This document shows, one piece after another, positions 1-11,469 of a stretch of 64,000 nucleotides of DNA. The position numbers were made by a program, and so were the translations under genes. The DNA comes from Rhynochetos jubatus (lineage: Eukaryota; Chordata; Aves; Eurypygiformes; Rhynochetidae). Position 1 is the first letter of the stretch; every line of letters starts with the position of its first letter. The stretch covers positions 7,854,589 to 7,918,588 of the forward strand of contig CM050652.1 in the NCBI GenBank assembly GCA_027574665.1, written 5' to 3'. Below the pieces are notes generated by a model. The model was not told the DNA's origin and did not search any database. It saw only the letters and a program-made list of their open reading frames with translations.

Positions 1-1464
1 GTCATACTTCAGAATCACTAGAGCAGATGCACTCTGTGCTGAACATCGTTAGATTAAATAATGGGGAGATCCTGGGACAAGAGCTCTCCTGCTCTTGAAT
101 GTTCCCTTTGTCTCCAGGGGAATGTGTTAGAAGGGTCTCACTGCGGATAATGGAGTGTGGGTGCTCTCTAAGGACATGGCTGTTCAGGTCAGACCATGGC
201 CCTGGGAGATGAGCAGTGAAGGTGTGGCACCTCCTGACAGAGGGGAAAATGGAGCCTTGCTCCCTCCTTTCTTAGGTGAGCACAATAGTGTAAGACAAGA
301 GAGGAGATTCTTGCACCTCTGTAATATTTCTCTTTGAAAAACCCTGCTTAATTTTTGAAGGGAAGGTTGCAGATAACTACTTGTATGTCAAATGTCAGGG
401 TGTAAGCTCCCTGTCTTCTGCATTGTCTCCTGGCTAGCTGAAGGTGATCACATGTTGGGGACCACTCAGCATCCCAACTGGATCTTATGAGCCAGGTGTT
501 TTGATAACCTGGAACCAAACACTAGGAAATACTAGGAACACATAGGTGGGGTTTGCAACGTCTGAATATGCCTCTGAACGTGTTGACTTCAGGCAGCTCC
601 CCACTCAGCCTGCTCTTTGTTTCTGTTCTGACTTTCCCCAACCTCCCCTCACACAACACAGAGAGCCTCAATAGCCAAAGCAGCATCACGTTCTGCTCAA
701 GACTTCTAAGTCCTTTCTCTGAGTCTTAAGTCACAAGACCATTTATTATGGGAATATACAGCGAAAATGCAATGGTTTTTAGTATAATTTTTTGGATGGT
801 GGTTTCTAGTGTTAAGCTACAAACTTTGCGTAGGGAAGTAACATCTTTTGCCTGATATTAGGGTTTCTTTCACTTGGATAGCTTTTTCCAGTTTTCTGAC
901 ACTGCTTTATCAGTACATTGCCCTGTAGTCAGTGGCTGGTAAGCCTGTAGAGAACTGAAATGCCAAGCCAGAAGCATGGATATTCCATTGAGAGTCATCT
1001 AGAACACCCAAGCGTGCAGTGCCAAGGTGGAGTGGATGAAAACTAGTTCACTGGAGAGATTATCAGCAATCCTGACCAGAAACTCTCCTGAAAATACAAC
1101 CAACAAAGACTTTTCCATTATCCAGGTCTTTAGCAACTTCCTTCACATTCAGACAAAAGAGGAATCAGGAGAAAAAGGAGAGAGAGAAAGATACATGGGA
1201 GCTGAAACTTCGCAACTACTTGGCAGATATCTGGCAGGAACCGGGTATTTCCTATACCTCCAAAACTTGTTCACCCCTCCTTTACTGTAATGTTGGCTAT
1301 ACTCTAAGACAGTCTTATGGACACTTTGCTGACTTAACTCCTGGGGGTTTCAGCCAGACTTCTACCTACAGGAATCTCTCAAGGTTGGCCTATAAATGAC
1401 ATTACATAGAGGGGAGGGTATGTCCTCCAAAATCTGGGGCAAACAACTGGGAGTGAGTAACGAC
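1..1464. other. single-copy sequence, no gene recognised
   Basis: About 45% GC with no recognisable exon, RNA gene or repeat. An open frame of 87 codons (1027-1290, plus) begins MEWMKTSSLERL and is rich in Glu, Lys and Ser. It resembles no family I know and lacks credible splice context, so it is left uncalled. A short direct repeat of about 8 bp (actaggaa) occurs twice near 521-538. I see nothing else. Confidence 0.6.
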
Positions 1465-1672
1465 TGCCACTGTCAGCTTTGCCATAGACTTGCCATGTGA
1501 CCTTGAAGAGGACGTTTTTTTTGTGCTGATCTCCACCTGTAAAATACAGATAATAACTCTTCCTGTACTGTACATCGTAGGGTTGTTGTGATGCTTAATT
1601 AAAGCATTTAGAAAGTCTTTCAGGAACGGCAGTCTATAAACGCTAAACGAGGCTGTTATTCTTCTTCTCCCA
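1465..1672 (+). mobile_element. MIR SINE fossil, plus orientation
   Basis: The segment follows the MIR (tRNA-derived CORE-SINE) consensus in order. It shows the 'gccatgtgaccttgaagagg' stretch, then 'ctgtaaaatacagataataa', then 'gtagggttgttgtgatgctt', and ends near the 'ctataaacgctaaacga' tail region. Divergence is high, as expected for a copy predating the amniote radiation. No target duplication can be seen. The left end is uncertain by some tens of bases. Such copies are inert unless exapted. Confidence 0.8.
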
Positions 1673-2774
1673 TGGTTACCGTCAATTGTTTTATTGATCT
1701 AGTCCATTATAGACTCAGGAAAAGAGTTGTTTATTACAATGAGAACGTAGAGTCGAAATATTTCTTTTCTCCTCACTAGAGACAAAACTTGCTCCCACAG
1801 ATGTTTTAATCATCAAACATGTTGATTTAAGTCTACAAAAAGGGGCAGGAAATTACTGGGTATCGTTCCCTATTAACAAAAATCCTTTTTTTGGATCTTT
1901 CCATAACAACTGACATGCTCAGTCTATTGTCATCTATTGGGACTTCCGTATGAAAGAACTTCAACAGAAAAAATATCTCTGCTCTTCAATTATGTCTGGA
2001 TGAAAAACTAGTTGATATCAATAGGAGGCTTCCCCCTATTGCACAAAGCTTTGAATCTGATTATTAAGGTCCTGCAAACTGAGACTACCTAAAAACCTCA
2101 AATAATTTCACTGAGAATTTTGCATGCAAAGAAATTATAAAATCAGACCTCAGAATTTAAATGCTTTCAGGACAAGTGAATTGATGCCAGTGTGAAGAAA
2201 TGATTAATAGCAAAAGATAATTTAGCTGCAAGCACTGTTAAATTTTCTTTCTCATTAGTATGGACATGTATTCGTGCTAAAAATCCAAAACATGTTGTAT
2301 TAGTTCCATGCAAAAGCAGCATTTCTAAGATGTCAAAATATCTTGGCAGTCCAATTGTTACTTGTAGAATCCCTGAGAATCCTACGTACTTATGCTATTC
2401 TAAGAACTATTTTTAATTAGTTCACAAATTAGGCAGCAGTTGATAACATAACATTTAACATTTCAGAGAAAGCTGAGCAATAAACAGGTGCTTTGTTACT
2501 GTGCTCCCTTCTTTTTCAATTACAGGGAGAATAACGTTTTTACAAGGAATCAAACAAAGGTTAATTTGCAATTAGAGTTTTATGATGGGAAGAGGCTCTG
2601 TTGGTGAGTCCTATGATTCACAAGTCCATCACTAAGACACAAAATGAAAAGGGAGGTCACAAAATACTCCACAGATATGGTCTGATGCTGGTCCATTACT
2701 TGGCAGTTCCCAACTCAAATTATGTCCTATTAACGAGACACTAAGCATACACATCAGAAGTGGAATCTGCAGAA
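1673..2774. other. AT-rich single-copy sequence, nothing recognised
   Basis: AT-rich throughout, with homopolymer-poor unique sequence and no long frame on either strand. It runs between two MIR copies of opposite orientation. No repeat family, RNA gene or exon is visible. Confidence 0.6.
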
Positions 2775-2950
2775 CAAAGATGAAAATTTACCTATATAAA
2801 ATAGAGATTAGGAGAGAAAATGTAATCATCCCTGGACAGGATTGGGAAACCTGGAGATTAGGTGGTTTGCCAAAAATTGCAGCAGAAGTAGGGACAGAAC
2901 TCCTGTCACTGGGCTCCTTGCTTGGTGTCACATTATAAGATAAATCCTGA
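2775..2950 (-). mobile_element. MIR SINE fossil, minus orientation
   Basis: Read on the minus strand this matches the MIR order. On the plus strand one sees the reverse-complement landmarks: a decayed 'ggaaacctggagattaggtg', then 'tttgccaaaaattgcagcag', then 'gggacagaactcctgtcact' followed by 'gggctcc'. These correspond to the 'ggaaactgaggc...ttgcccaaggtcacac...agaacccaggtctcctgac' segment of a reversed MIR. Heavily mutated, no duplication seen, ends approximate. Confidence 0.68.
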
Positions 2951-4788
2951 TTTCATCTTCTTCCTCCTGTGGTCCTACATAAATCGCTGTGGACGAGGGG
3001 AGGGTTTTAATTTGCAGGATGGCAGTTAATTTACAGAAATAGCCCATGGCCACTCACTGTGTTGTACTGGAGGGAATGGGGAGGGGGTGAGACCCTAGAT
3101 TTGGGTATCTGCTGGAGCCCAACTCTTGTCTGTCCATACCTGTAGCAGCCATGCCTGCATGGCATCTTAAGAGCTCTGCACATTTTATTTGGGTGTCAGA
3201 GAGATACTTGGGTAACTTCAGTGAAATAATACTGCAATGATGACTAATGTTCAGTCATTCCCCAAACCGAGATGTGTGTAGCAGAGAGAGATTCTCCTTA
3301 GAAAGAAAAAGTCTAAACTAAAACGAGGTGTAGTAAAGCCCCGGGAATCACTTGTAATGGGATCCTGTGGTCTACAGTGCCCTTGGCTGACATGAGCCAC
3401 CCTTCCCTTGTCATTATGGTAGGAGGACGTATCACTCACTGTCAGTTCACTAATGAAAGGCGATCTTTAACCCTCCTTAGAAGGTAAAATCATCTTTGCT
3501 TCTGCTGACAGAAAGGACACACATCCTTCTGGCCCGTGTCATGCCTGGAGATTAGCCTTACGGGTATGTTTAACGTGCAGGATACTGCTATGGCTAATGG
3601 GTCTGAGGCTCTTGTCTTTTCTCCAATAACAGAAATCTGTGTGTGAGAAGACAGAGAAAGTGTATTTGAGGCTGTAGCTATGTCCGTGTTCTGCCACCCA
3701 GGGTTGGAACAAGGACTGCACCTCGAATCAGCCACCAATTTCCTTATTTTAAATTAAAAACTGAATAGATTTGTAAGACTTCCTTCCTATTCAACTACAT
3801 TCTTTGAACAAAGATTTCAATATAAATGCACAGTATACATTTACCTTAGTGCAGCACATGCAAATTTGGACACTGACTTTTTAATTATTTTGTTTTCTAA
3901 CCAACTCATGAAACGGCTGCATGAGAATGATTAGCTGAGGTTGGCAAAGCCAGTGCCAGGTATGGCCACACAGCGGCAAGCAAACCAATTACGCAGCATG
4001 AGGGTATACAACCTCAGCATTGGAAAGCTTCTGCCATCAAAAAGGAGTGTGCAAGTGCTCCAGTTACTTTGGCTCCACATACACCAAGTCATTGATATCC
4101 CTCATAAATCAGGAAAAAGTAGTACACAAAAAATAAAAACTAAATTTGTATATAACATCTGACTTTTAAGCCTGTAATAATCCTTTGGGTTTTACTGTTA
4201 AGCTTCTCCTAGCGACCACAAAGCTAAATTAAAATCTGGCAGTTGACTTCCAATATAAGCTGACTCCAGGAGCTAAGGATCTAAAAACAATTCCAATAAC
4301 ATTAGGTTCATGCTGAAAGTATTCTAAAACTATGTAAGTTGGCAACTGCAGTCTGATAAACTGGCACTTTCCAAGTCCTAAGCAGAAGGTGGGGAGAAAA
4401 AAAAGGAAAAACCAGTCTGCACACAGGTTGGAGCTAACACTCACCTACCTCTTCCTTGCATCCTCGTTCGGCTGGAGATAAGCACCCTGACAAAGTAGGA
4501 TGTTTTATTGTCCATGAATGATTATCCATCTCCTCCTGAACTCCAGACCTGGGTCTTGCCTAAGAGTTTAAAGAAGGTAGGGAAACGATTTCTGCTTGGA
4601 TGTGTACTCCAGGAGCTGAGTAGATATGATCAGCCTTGTGGTAGCATGACAAATTACTGAGCGTCTCCTAAGCGACTGCATGCATGCTGGAAACTTCCAC
4701 ACGCTTCCCACTGTAACGAACTGTGATGGAGGGGAGGTTGAGGTAAGGCATCATCCAGTGCTCCCAAGAAGTGTGCACTGTCCTAGAA
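2951..4788. other. single-copy sequence, no gene recognised
   Basis: Mixed-composition unique DNA. A guanine-rich stretch at about 3069-3088 (runs of 3 to 5 G) is the only low-complexity feature. Short frames of 60 to 82 codons at 3251-3738 (minus) and 3941-4162 (plus) have no recognisable motif. I see no repeat family. Confidence 0.6.
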
Positions 4789-4812
4789 GATGGTCCCAGA
4801 AGAGGGACCATC
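4789..4812. repeat. perfect 9-bp inverted repeat (hairpin)
   Basis: GATGGTCCC at 4789-4797 pairs perfectly with GGGACCATC at 4804-4812 across a 6-base loop (AGAAGA). The stem is GC-rich enough to form in single-stranded DNA or RNA. It is shorter than a microRNA precursor stem and the flanks do not extend the pairing, so it is described only as a hairpin. Confidence 0.85.
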
Positions 4813-4904
4813 ATGACCTCAGCTGAAATCGGACAACCTCTCTTCAACTCCCTTAAGTCAACACCATCTCCAGACCCTCCATTGGTCTCTAGCTTGTGTT
4901 TAAC

Positions 4905-5100
4905 TTGATCCCATGGTGGATTTCAAACTTCATGATGAAATTTGGAGAAGTAGCCCCGGAGGAACCCAAACCAAATCGGTGGCCCAAACATCAGGCGCTC
5001 ATTGGCGGGAGACAGGGCCAGTCCACGCTGTGATCGATGGCCCCAACGCTGGGGCCGGGCAGCGTGCACACCAGAGGGGTCACCGCCACGCAGCACCTTA
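4905..5100. promoter_or_regulatory. small CpG-rich patch
   Basis: About eleven CpG dinucleotides fall within roughly 190 bp of GC-rich sequence, in a region where CpG is otherwise scarce. Examples are in 'agccccggagga', 'atcggtggcc', 'ggcgctcattggcggg', 'gatcgatggc' and 'ggccgggcagcgtg'. It carries a 62-codon plus-strand frame (4913-5101) that I do not recognise. The patch sits directly beside an AT-rich block with conserved-element character (5140-5690). It could be an unmethylated enhancer or minor promoter; no start-site element is evident. Confidence 0.4.
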
Positions 5101-5139
5101 AATCAACCTGTCTTCTTTCACATTTAAAACTTCCCTTGA

Positions 5140-5690
5140 TTAATGGTGCTGAAAGCCTGATAAATGAGAATCGGTCGAGTTGTGCATACAGATATCTGGG
5201 CAGATTAAATAATTAATCATCCTGTAATTAATAAAGGCAGATTCTGGCTTTTTCTGAACTTTCCCTCCTCCTTTCCTTGCACAAGCTTTCAAAAGGTTTT
5301 TGACAAAAATAACTACAGACACCATCAGCTAATCCTGCTTTGTGGGGGAGGGGAGCCCCGCTGCTTCGTTAATGTGGCAAAATGTGCGCATACATTTGAG
5401 CAGTAATGAGATCTCCAGGGCAAAGTACGACATCTGCTCCAAAACTTCTAAAATACAGGTTAATTTACACCAGCCAAACCTCTTTGAAGCCAGGCGGTTT
5501 GATTTTTGCTTGTAGACTTAATGTAGTAGCGTCTGACAAGCATCCAACCCACAAAGGCCTTGCCATTACTTAGCTCCCGGTAAACGAGCCTATCAAAGCA
5601 CTTTATAAATAATGCAATTAAATAATCCATTGGCAGAGGAGCAGCAGAGTTTTTGGACATCATCATGTGAGTGGTCACTAGCCCAAGAGG
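5140..5690. promoter_or_regulatory. candidate conserved non-coding element
   Basis: AT-rich sequence dense in homeodomain-type cores, for example 'aaataattaatcatcctg' and 'taattaataaagg', yet it keeps isolated CpGs ('gtagcgtctg', 'ccggtaaacgagcc'). That mix is typical of vertebrate developmental enhancers and unlike decaying neutral DNA. There is no coding frame worth calling and no repeat match. Conservation cannot be tested here, so this is inference from composition only. Confidence 0.33.
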
Positions 5691-6854
5691 TGGCCATGCC
5701 TACAGGGATGGACTAAGTGCCCACAACATCACATCACCATTAATCCCATCATGATCACTGAGAAAGTTGGGAACATGAGGACTAAATAAGAAATGACATA
5801 AGGAGGATCTGAGAAAGCTGGGAATTAAAAGAAAGGTAAAATTGGAAGTTGTGATTGGGCAATTGGTTCAAGTGCTATAAAGAAATGCTTCTAAATCTGT
5901 TCCTGGTGGTCCTTTCACCCCTTTGCCCTCCTTGACAAAGTATACCTGTTTGGGACCCTACAGTTCAGGTCTCTGCCGGACTAGAAATGGTCCTTAGGTG
6001 AAAGCGAAGGCCAAACTGGAGTCCAGAAGCTGTCTAACACGAGTCCAGACACCTGCAATCCAGCAGAACTTTTCACTTTCGTTAAACCAATTTACGTAAA
6101 GTAGTTTATCTTCGTGAATGTTAAGAGAGAACTCAATTATGACCCATTAGCACTTGCATGAGCAGATTTCACGCAGGACTCAGCTCTTCAGGATGAAGTT
6201 GAAGTCATAAAGAGCTCTGAGGGATGACAGTTGAGGCATATAAAAATATATGGCCTCTTCAAATGTTATGGATTTGATACAGAAACTACTGGATGAGTTT
6301 CTAATGCAGAAGACTAAATGCTCGTAATGTTCTCTGGCCTTTAAAAGCCATGAACTCACAAATGTGAATGAGATAAAGCAATTGAAAAACACAGGCCACT
6401 AGGACAAGCAGAGAATGAGTCAGGTCCAGATGTGTCTTAGACAAATCAATTTATTTCCCCTTGTCTGAAAAGCCCTTCCAACAAATTATTTAATGAGATT
6501 ATTCTAAATCTTTTTTACAAAAGTCAGCCTTAAATCTGATTTCAGAGATTACCTGCTGTAATAATCCAGACATAATTCCTAAAACACACTGAGGAATGCT
6601 GGGTCCAATATAGGACATACTTCAACTACAGAAGAGCTACAGATACCCCAAGAGGTCTTGCTCATTGGGAGCCTCTGGGGAAAGGTTCTGTGTATTTTGT
6701 GTACTTGCCAAACACAAATGAGATTTCTTTTGAAAAAAAAAAGAGAAAGCAAAATTAATGAAGCAATATGGACACTATCAGGAATGCAGCAGGAAGTAAT
6801 CGAGTACAATATGACATTGCTTGTGTGACTGTTGCCATGACATTCAAAAAGCAC
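5691..6854. other. single-copy sequence, nothing recognised
   Basis: AT-leaning unique DNA. An A10 run at about 6736 is the only simple repeat. Minus-strand frames of 70 to 91 codons (6180-6854) are interrupted, low-complexity and unlike any family I know. Confidence 0.6.
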
Positions 6855-7380
6855 TTACTATTATCATAGACTATGAATATTCTGTTGGCTGATTGATAGT
6901 CTGTGGCTTTTTTTCTTGTAAGCAAATGCAATGACAATATTAAGCAATTACTGATAATGTCACCCAGCTGCTTTCCTACTGCCTGTGTGACGGGATTTCT
7001 GAACTGCAGAAATAACACAAATTTGTTAAAGCGTGGAGCGTCCCCTTCTGCTCGCTGGCATTGCGTTTGACCGGTGACAGCACAGCAGAAGGTTTCATTA
7101 CAGCAAATGAAAGAACCGCATCTTCAGTAAACTTTACTATGGGAAGTACCATGGGGCTTATTTAGTTCTGATTAGATCAATGAGACTCTCTAAACACGGC
7201 AATTAAAAATACAATTGGTAGCAATGTAACCTGCTTTAAGGCATCTGCATGCTTGAGAAGTTTATACAGGAATAAAATTGATAAAGTACATTTCCTGATT
7301 AGTAAATAATCAATATGCAAGATACTTGGTAGATTCACATGGAAAAATGGTGAGAGCCAAATTTTCCTCAATTAAGTGTC
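6855..7380. promoter_or_regulatory. candidate conserved non-coding element
   Basis: Contains homeodomain and POU-like words ('taagcaattactgataatg', 'gtaagcaaatgcaatgac') next to a short CpG-containing core ('gcgtggagcgtccc', 'ttgcgtttgaccggtgac'), and then AT-rich sequence ('gtaaataatcaatatgc'). No repeat family and no plausible exon. The call rests on motif density and CpG retention; an alignment across birds and mammals is needed to test it. Confidence 0.33.
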
Positions 7381-7969
7381 ACGCTAGAAACCTGCCAAGA
7401 GCCATTGTGTTGGGCTTAATTTATGGGTGATTTACCAAATGGTGTCCAACTTTTCCCTTAATTATCCAGCAAGGACTATACGTCCCAACATGCAATGCCT
7501 TACCACAAGCCAAGCAGAAGTTTGAGCCTGGATCAAAGACTGAATGTTGGCTCCTGCTGTTGTTGGGTGTGATGAAGCCACTGGAAGCATAATGGGAACC
7601 AACCGTTGTGTGGGATTCGGGTTTGCTCTTTGGCCACAAGCTAGACCTGCATGTGATGGTCAGCACTAATGTCAGCACTTCATGTAGCTACTTTCAGTGC
7701 TGAGGAGGTGGAAGACACCTGTGTTATGTCACAATTGAAAAAAGAGGGAGTTTTAGTTGCACTTCTGTGCCAGCTTTTTATTTCTTGCCCTGAAAAAGAG
7801 AAATCCAGGTCACACTTCAGAGATGCAAAGAAGTCATCTCCTTCCATCGCTTATGCTGCTCCTTCTCACACACACAAGGCTCACAAGGTGTGAGAAGATC
7901 TGGTCGAAAGTGGACACTGTCTATTCAGCCGTGAGAACCAGAGTTCCTACGGCTTGGAGTAGAGATTAA
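7381..7969. other. single-copy sequence, nothing recognised
   Basis: Unique sequence. Two overlapping plus-strand frames of about 70 codons (7669-7969) have no recognisable domain. No repeat match that I trust. Confidence 0.55.
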
Positions 7970-8080
7970 AGGCTGGTTCCTCATTTGCTGTGAACTGGTA
8001 TGGCTACAGTGGAGTCAAAGCAGATATGGCAAGATACACAAGCTAAAGACTTAGCCCTAAATTCATAGGGGTTTGTTAGA
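7970..8080. repeat. ancient palindromic amniote repeat (decayed)
   Basis: The segment reads as an imperfect inverted repeat. 'aaggctggttcctcatttgc' at the left is mirrored by 'caagctaaagacttagccct' at the right, and the centre contains 'cagtggagtc'. It resembles the family of palindromic interspersed repeats common in turtle, crocodile and bird genomes, whose ends read 'ggccagatcctcagctggtg' and whose centre carries 'ccattgaagtcaatgg'. These are probably non-autonomous DNA-transposon-like relics. I cannot give a database name with confidence. Confidence 0.55.
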
Positions 8081-8519
8081 GTCACTCTAAAACCCTGTAA
8101 AATGTAACAGAGATTAATTTTCTGCTCATGGGGCTTTGAAGTGTTTTATGGTATGGCTTTTTATATTAATCTTTATAGGATGGTTAAAGTAAACCTGTAG
8201 CAATAGTAGCATTTTCTGTTAAATTTTACAACACTTTGACAATAAAAATTGACATGTGGATATGTGTCGAGAGAAAAATATTGGAGGTTGGCAAATTAGA
8301 AAAGATGTGAAAGGTTTCACAACAATAAAAGGCAGCAACTTACCGGTAGGGTAAATCTTCATGACATGTAGGATATAATTTAGACTGTAGTGTTTTGAAT
8401 CCCAGACTGCACATGAATCAAAAACGTGATGCTATATTTCAAAAATAAAAACAGATAAAAAGGCAGATCTCATCTGAGGGATGTGTGCAAGATGTAGCAG
8501 ACATCTCTATGACCTGGAG
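8081..8519. other. AT-rich single-copy sequence
   Basis: AT-rich unique DNA including 'ttttatattaatctttatag' and several short A/T runs. No repeat family, exon or RNA gene recognised. Confidence 0.55.
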
Positions 8520-8895
8520 ATTGTTTCCACATTTGAACACCACCTTCTAAGAAATTATTGGGTAATTTCTGGAAGAGGGCAATGGGAATGATTACAGTTC
8601 AGAAAACGTGACCAGAGAAGAAAGGTTAAATGAGGTAGGTTTCTGTGGTTCAGAACAGGGAAGCCTGAGGGGTTGTGAGACAGTTTGTCATAAAAAGGGG
8701 GTAGATATGGCAGGGATTGATCACAAGAGAAGGACAATCTGGTTTAGTCTGCAGAGGAAAATGAAGTGGGCACTAGGAAACCCTCTTTAACCATAAGGCT
8801 AGTTAAGCACTGGGAGAGGAGCTGGTCACCTGGGGGTCAAGTCTCCCATGCTCAAAGTATTGAGAATACTTTGGACAGACTCCTACTGCAAACAG
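8520..8895 (+). mobile_element. ancient CR1 LINE 3' fragment
   Basis: A non-coding to weakly coding piece of the CR1 3' region in plus orientation. Landmarks follow the consensus in order: 'gaccagagaagaaaggttaa', then 'agggaagcctgaggggttgt' (consensus agaagactgaggggggac), then 'gtttagtctgcagag', then 'cactaggaaaccctctttaa' and 'aaggctagttaagcactggg'. Divergence is high and small deletions are present, so this is an old subfamily shared with other sauropsids rather than a recent avian one. The true 3' octamer tail is not reached, and the copy is 5' truncated, as most CR1 insertions are. Confidence 0.88.
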
Positions 8896-8943
8896 TGCTA
8901 ATGCTTTTATTTTGTCTCTGAGCCCGAGTGTCTTCCAAGCCTA

Positions 8944-8957
8944 TTTTTTTTTTTTTT
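8944..8957. repeat. T14 homopolymer
   Basis: Fourteen consecutive T, just downstream of the CR1 fragment. It is not the CR1 tail, which in this family is an octamer repeat. Length is probably polymorphic. Confidence 0.95.
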
Positions 8958-9059
8958 AATACATTTTGCTATATAGTGAGAGGGTTTGGCATATGCTGTT
9001 TCCTGAGCAGGTTACAAACAGACAGAGCTTCAGAATATTCTTTTGAAAGGTGAGTAGGT

Positions 9060-9215
9060 GGGCAGGTATAACAACTTCAATTTAGAAAACTGGGGGAGAT
9101 AAAAACAGATTTAAGCAATTATCCTAAGGCCAGGGAAGCAACAAGGGTGTCAGGTAAGGTTCAGCTACAAGCGTTCCTGAATCTAGCAATCCTCAGGAGC
9201 TCACACACACCCCTT
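9060..9215 (-). mobile_element. MIR SINE fossil, minus orientation
   Basis: Plus-strand landmarks of a reversed MIR occur in order: 'acttcaatttagaaaactgg' (consensus attttacagatgaggaaactg), 'acagatttaagcaattatcc' and 'taaggccagggaagcaac' (consensus gttaagtaacttgcccaaggtcacacagc), then decayed flank. No target duplication visible; ends approximate. Confidence 0.68.
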
Positions 9216-10229
9216 CCTTCTCAGAGCATCTACCTTTCGGGGCTCACATTTCATCTAGCTCTGTCTTCATGCAATTGCCTGGCAGCTTCCTTGGTTGTTT
9301 CCTCCTGAGCATTTTGCTAGTGACCACATTAATAACTAACTGCATACCTTGACTTTGTAACTGCCTTATTACAGCTGCTAACCAGACTTCAAACCCTGTT
9401 ATCAAAGCTCTGCTGAGTTGCATGAAGCATAGGGGCGACCCATGCTTTTGTCCTTATGGGCAAAAAGGCTGCCACCGATGACACCACCAACCCTTGGTAT
9501 CAAGAGCCACAGACCATCACCTGACTGGAAGGAGAGAAGAGGCTGCTTTCTCATCTGCAAGATAGTCTGGCCAGCACAGGGCAAGAACTCATTGTTCACC
9601 TGACCTGTTCCCTTAAACAAATTCCCAGAAAAAAATCCTCCTGGCCAGCTCAGAATAGGAGTTTCAAAGGGGAATAAACAATCTTTAGGTCTTAATCAAC
9701 TTTCACACAGTACTGGGATAAGGCGAGGGCTGGTGCTTTGTGAGTTTGCTGGTGAAGGAGGATGCTCCCTCTGAGCATGCCATGAACGCCCTTAAAGGTT
9801 AGAGCCCTGTCCACCGAAGCAGCGAGCACAGGAGTGGCATCGCTTCACAATCACAGCCATTTCTTTTTTTCTTTATTCCCCTCATTGTTTTTTCAATTCT
9901 TTTGTAAGGCAACCACGTCCTGGTGGGACTAGGAACAATCACATAAAGAATCATACAGACATAATTTACAACTTTTCACCTGTTCCTCACTGACACCTAC
10001 CTGCTCACTCACCAAAATATCTTTCCACTTTCTTCTGTCTTTCCACACAAGGTATGGAATATATTCATGTTGCACTAGGTATTAATTAATCTCCCATAAT
10101 CATCTAGCTGGAGACCCTTTTATTATCATGGTTTCTTTTGCATAAGAGTCAAGACAGAAAATCCTTATGCCTTGTGCCTGAGGATTAATACCAAACCATG
10201 GTTGACTTGTCTGTGGAATTATGTCCTGT
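9216..10229. other. single-copy sequence, nothing recognised
   Basis: Unique DNA with no trusted repeat match. Short pyrimidine-rich runs occur at about 9862-9880. A 72-codon minus-strand frame at 9402-9620 has no recognisable motif. Confidence 0.55.
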
Positions 10230-10420
10230 ATTTGCATTAATACCAGTGGAGAACTTCCTGAGCAGCACTACCACTGTGCACACTGGCAATCGCAGCTAAT
10301 TTGTACATATGCTTCCATTGGACAGAAGCCATGCAATTAAGAGGACACCCTCGAGGCATTAACATTTCTCGTCTCGCAGTAAGTGTAGTGGGAGAACGCA
10401 GCAGAAGTTTATAGGGTGTT
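10230..10420. promoter_or_regulatory. candidate conserved non-coding element
   Basis: A short block combining homeodomain-type words ('gcagctaatttgtac', 'gcaattaagagg') with retained CpGs ('gcaatcgcag', 'ccctcgaggcattaac', 'ctcgtctcgcag', 'gagaacgcag'). No coding frame and no repeat match. The call is inference from composition. Confidence 0.3.
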
Positions 10421-11469
10421 ATCCATGGGAGTGTGTTATTTCAACAGTATTTCTATGAATCTGTGAGGGCGATTCAGAGCTGGGCAGGGAGCCAACACAA
10501 AGAGGTTTCTGAGGCCACAGTGGAAAGCTCTTAAGTCCCTCTTTGCTGGAACAAGAAGATGAGGCAGCACGGGGCACTCATGTTGCTGGACTGGAAAACG
10601 TCTACTTCCCTCCAGGCCTGTTCCCTCTGGGACCTGGACACCAGGTCCTTCCCCACTCTCTTCAGGGGGTTTGTAGCCCCTTATTTTCCTTCTAGTCCCA
10701 GCAGAAAGGTCATCAGGTAGATCCCTGTGAAGCCCTGGTTATAGAGAGGTTATCAAGGAGAGGAGCCAAGACACTGAACAGCAAGGACACCATCGCCTGT
10801 GCCCCCAACACTGAACCGGAGGACCTGCAAACTCTTGCATGTCTGCCTTTCGTCAGGGCCAAAACCTTGCCATGCTAGGTCCTTTCCACTGAAGAACTGC
10901 CAGGGTGCAGGGAGCCTGTGGGTGAGGTTCCTTGGGCAATCACAGAGCCCCTGGCCCTGGTGAATCCACCAAGTGCGCTGGGATGCTATTGAAACCTTGA
11001 TGTAGACTGGGAGAAAGTCTGAGGCTAACATGTTTTGACCAAGACATCTTGGAAGCAAGCAACCTGGAAAAGCTTTGACAGGAAAATTTTAAGCCAAATT
11101 TCCATCCTGTATGGCTCTTAGAGACTCAACAAATCCCATTACTCTCTGGCAGAAGGATCTTGGCATCATGGCCCATCCCAAGCTGTGTCCAGACGGTCCA
11201 TCTCTAGGACCACCTGGGAATGGTAAAAGCTTTTGCGTTTTCAAGTCTGGCATCGGCAGGACTGTGTCCATCCTCTTTATCCACATATTAGAGGGAGAAG
11301 AGCATTTGATCCCACTCCTGTCTCCCTGTCTCACTCCTGCTCTTAAAAAAACCACAAAACATATGGAATACATTTATTCAAAATACTGCACTTTCAGCTG
11401 TGCTGATTTTGAGACAATAACATTCACCCCCATCATCAGTGCATTTGTCCCCAGGTGTTAAAATGATGT
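10421..11469. other. moderately GC-rich single-copy sequence
   Basis: GC rises to about half. Minus-strand frames of 101 codons (10753-11058) and 94 codons (11089-11373) and a plus-strand frame of 116 codons (11111-11461) overlap one another, which fits low stop density from composition rather than coding. A perfect 8-bp hairpin lies at 10630-10648 (GGACCTGG, loop ACA, CCAGGTCC). Confidence 0.55.

Noticed and set aside
4913..5101. 62-codon frame in the CpG-rich patch as a small gene
   Set aside because: The translation is unrecognised and its openness is explained by high GC. No promoter or splice evidence.
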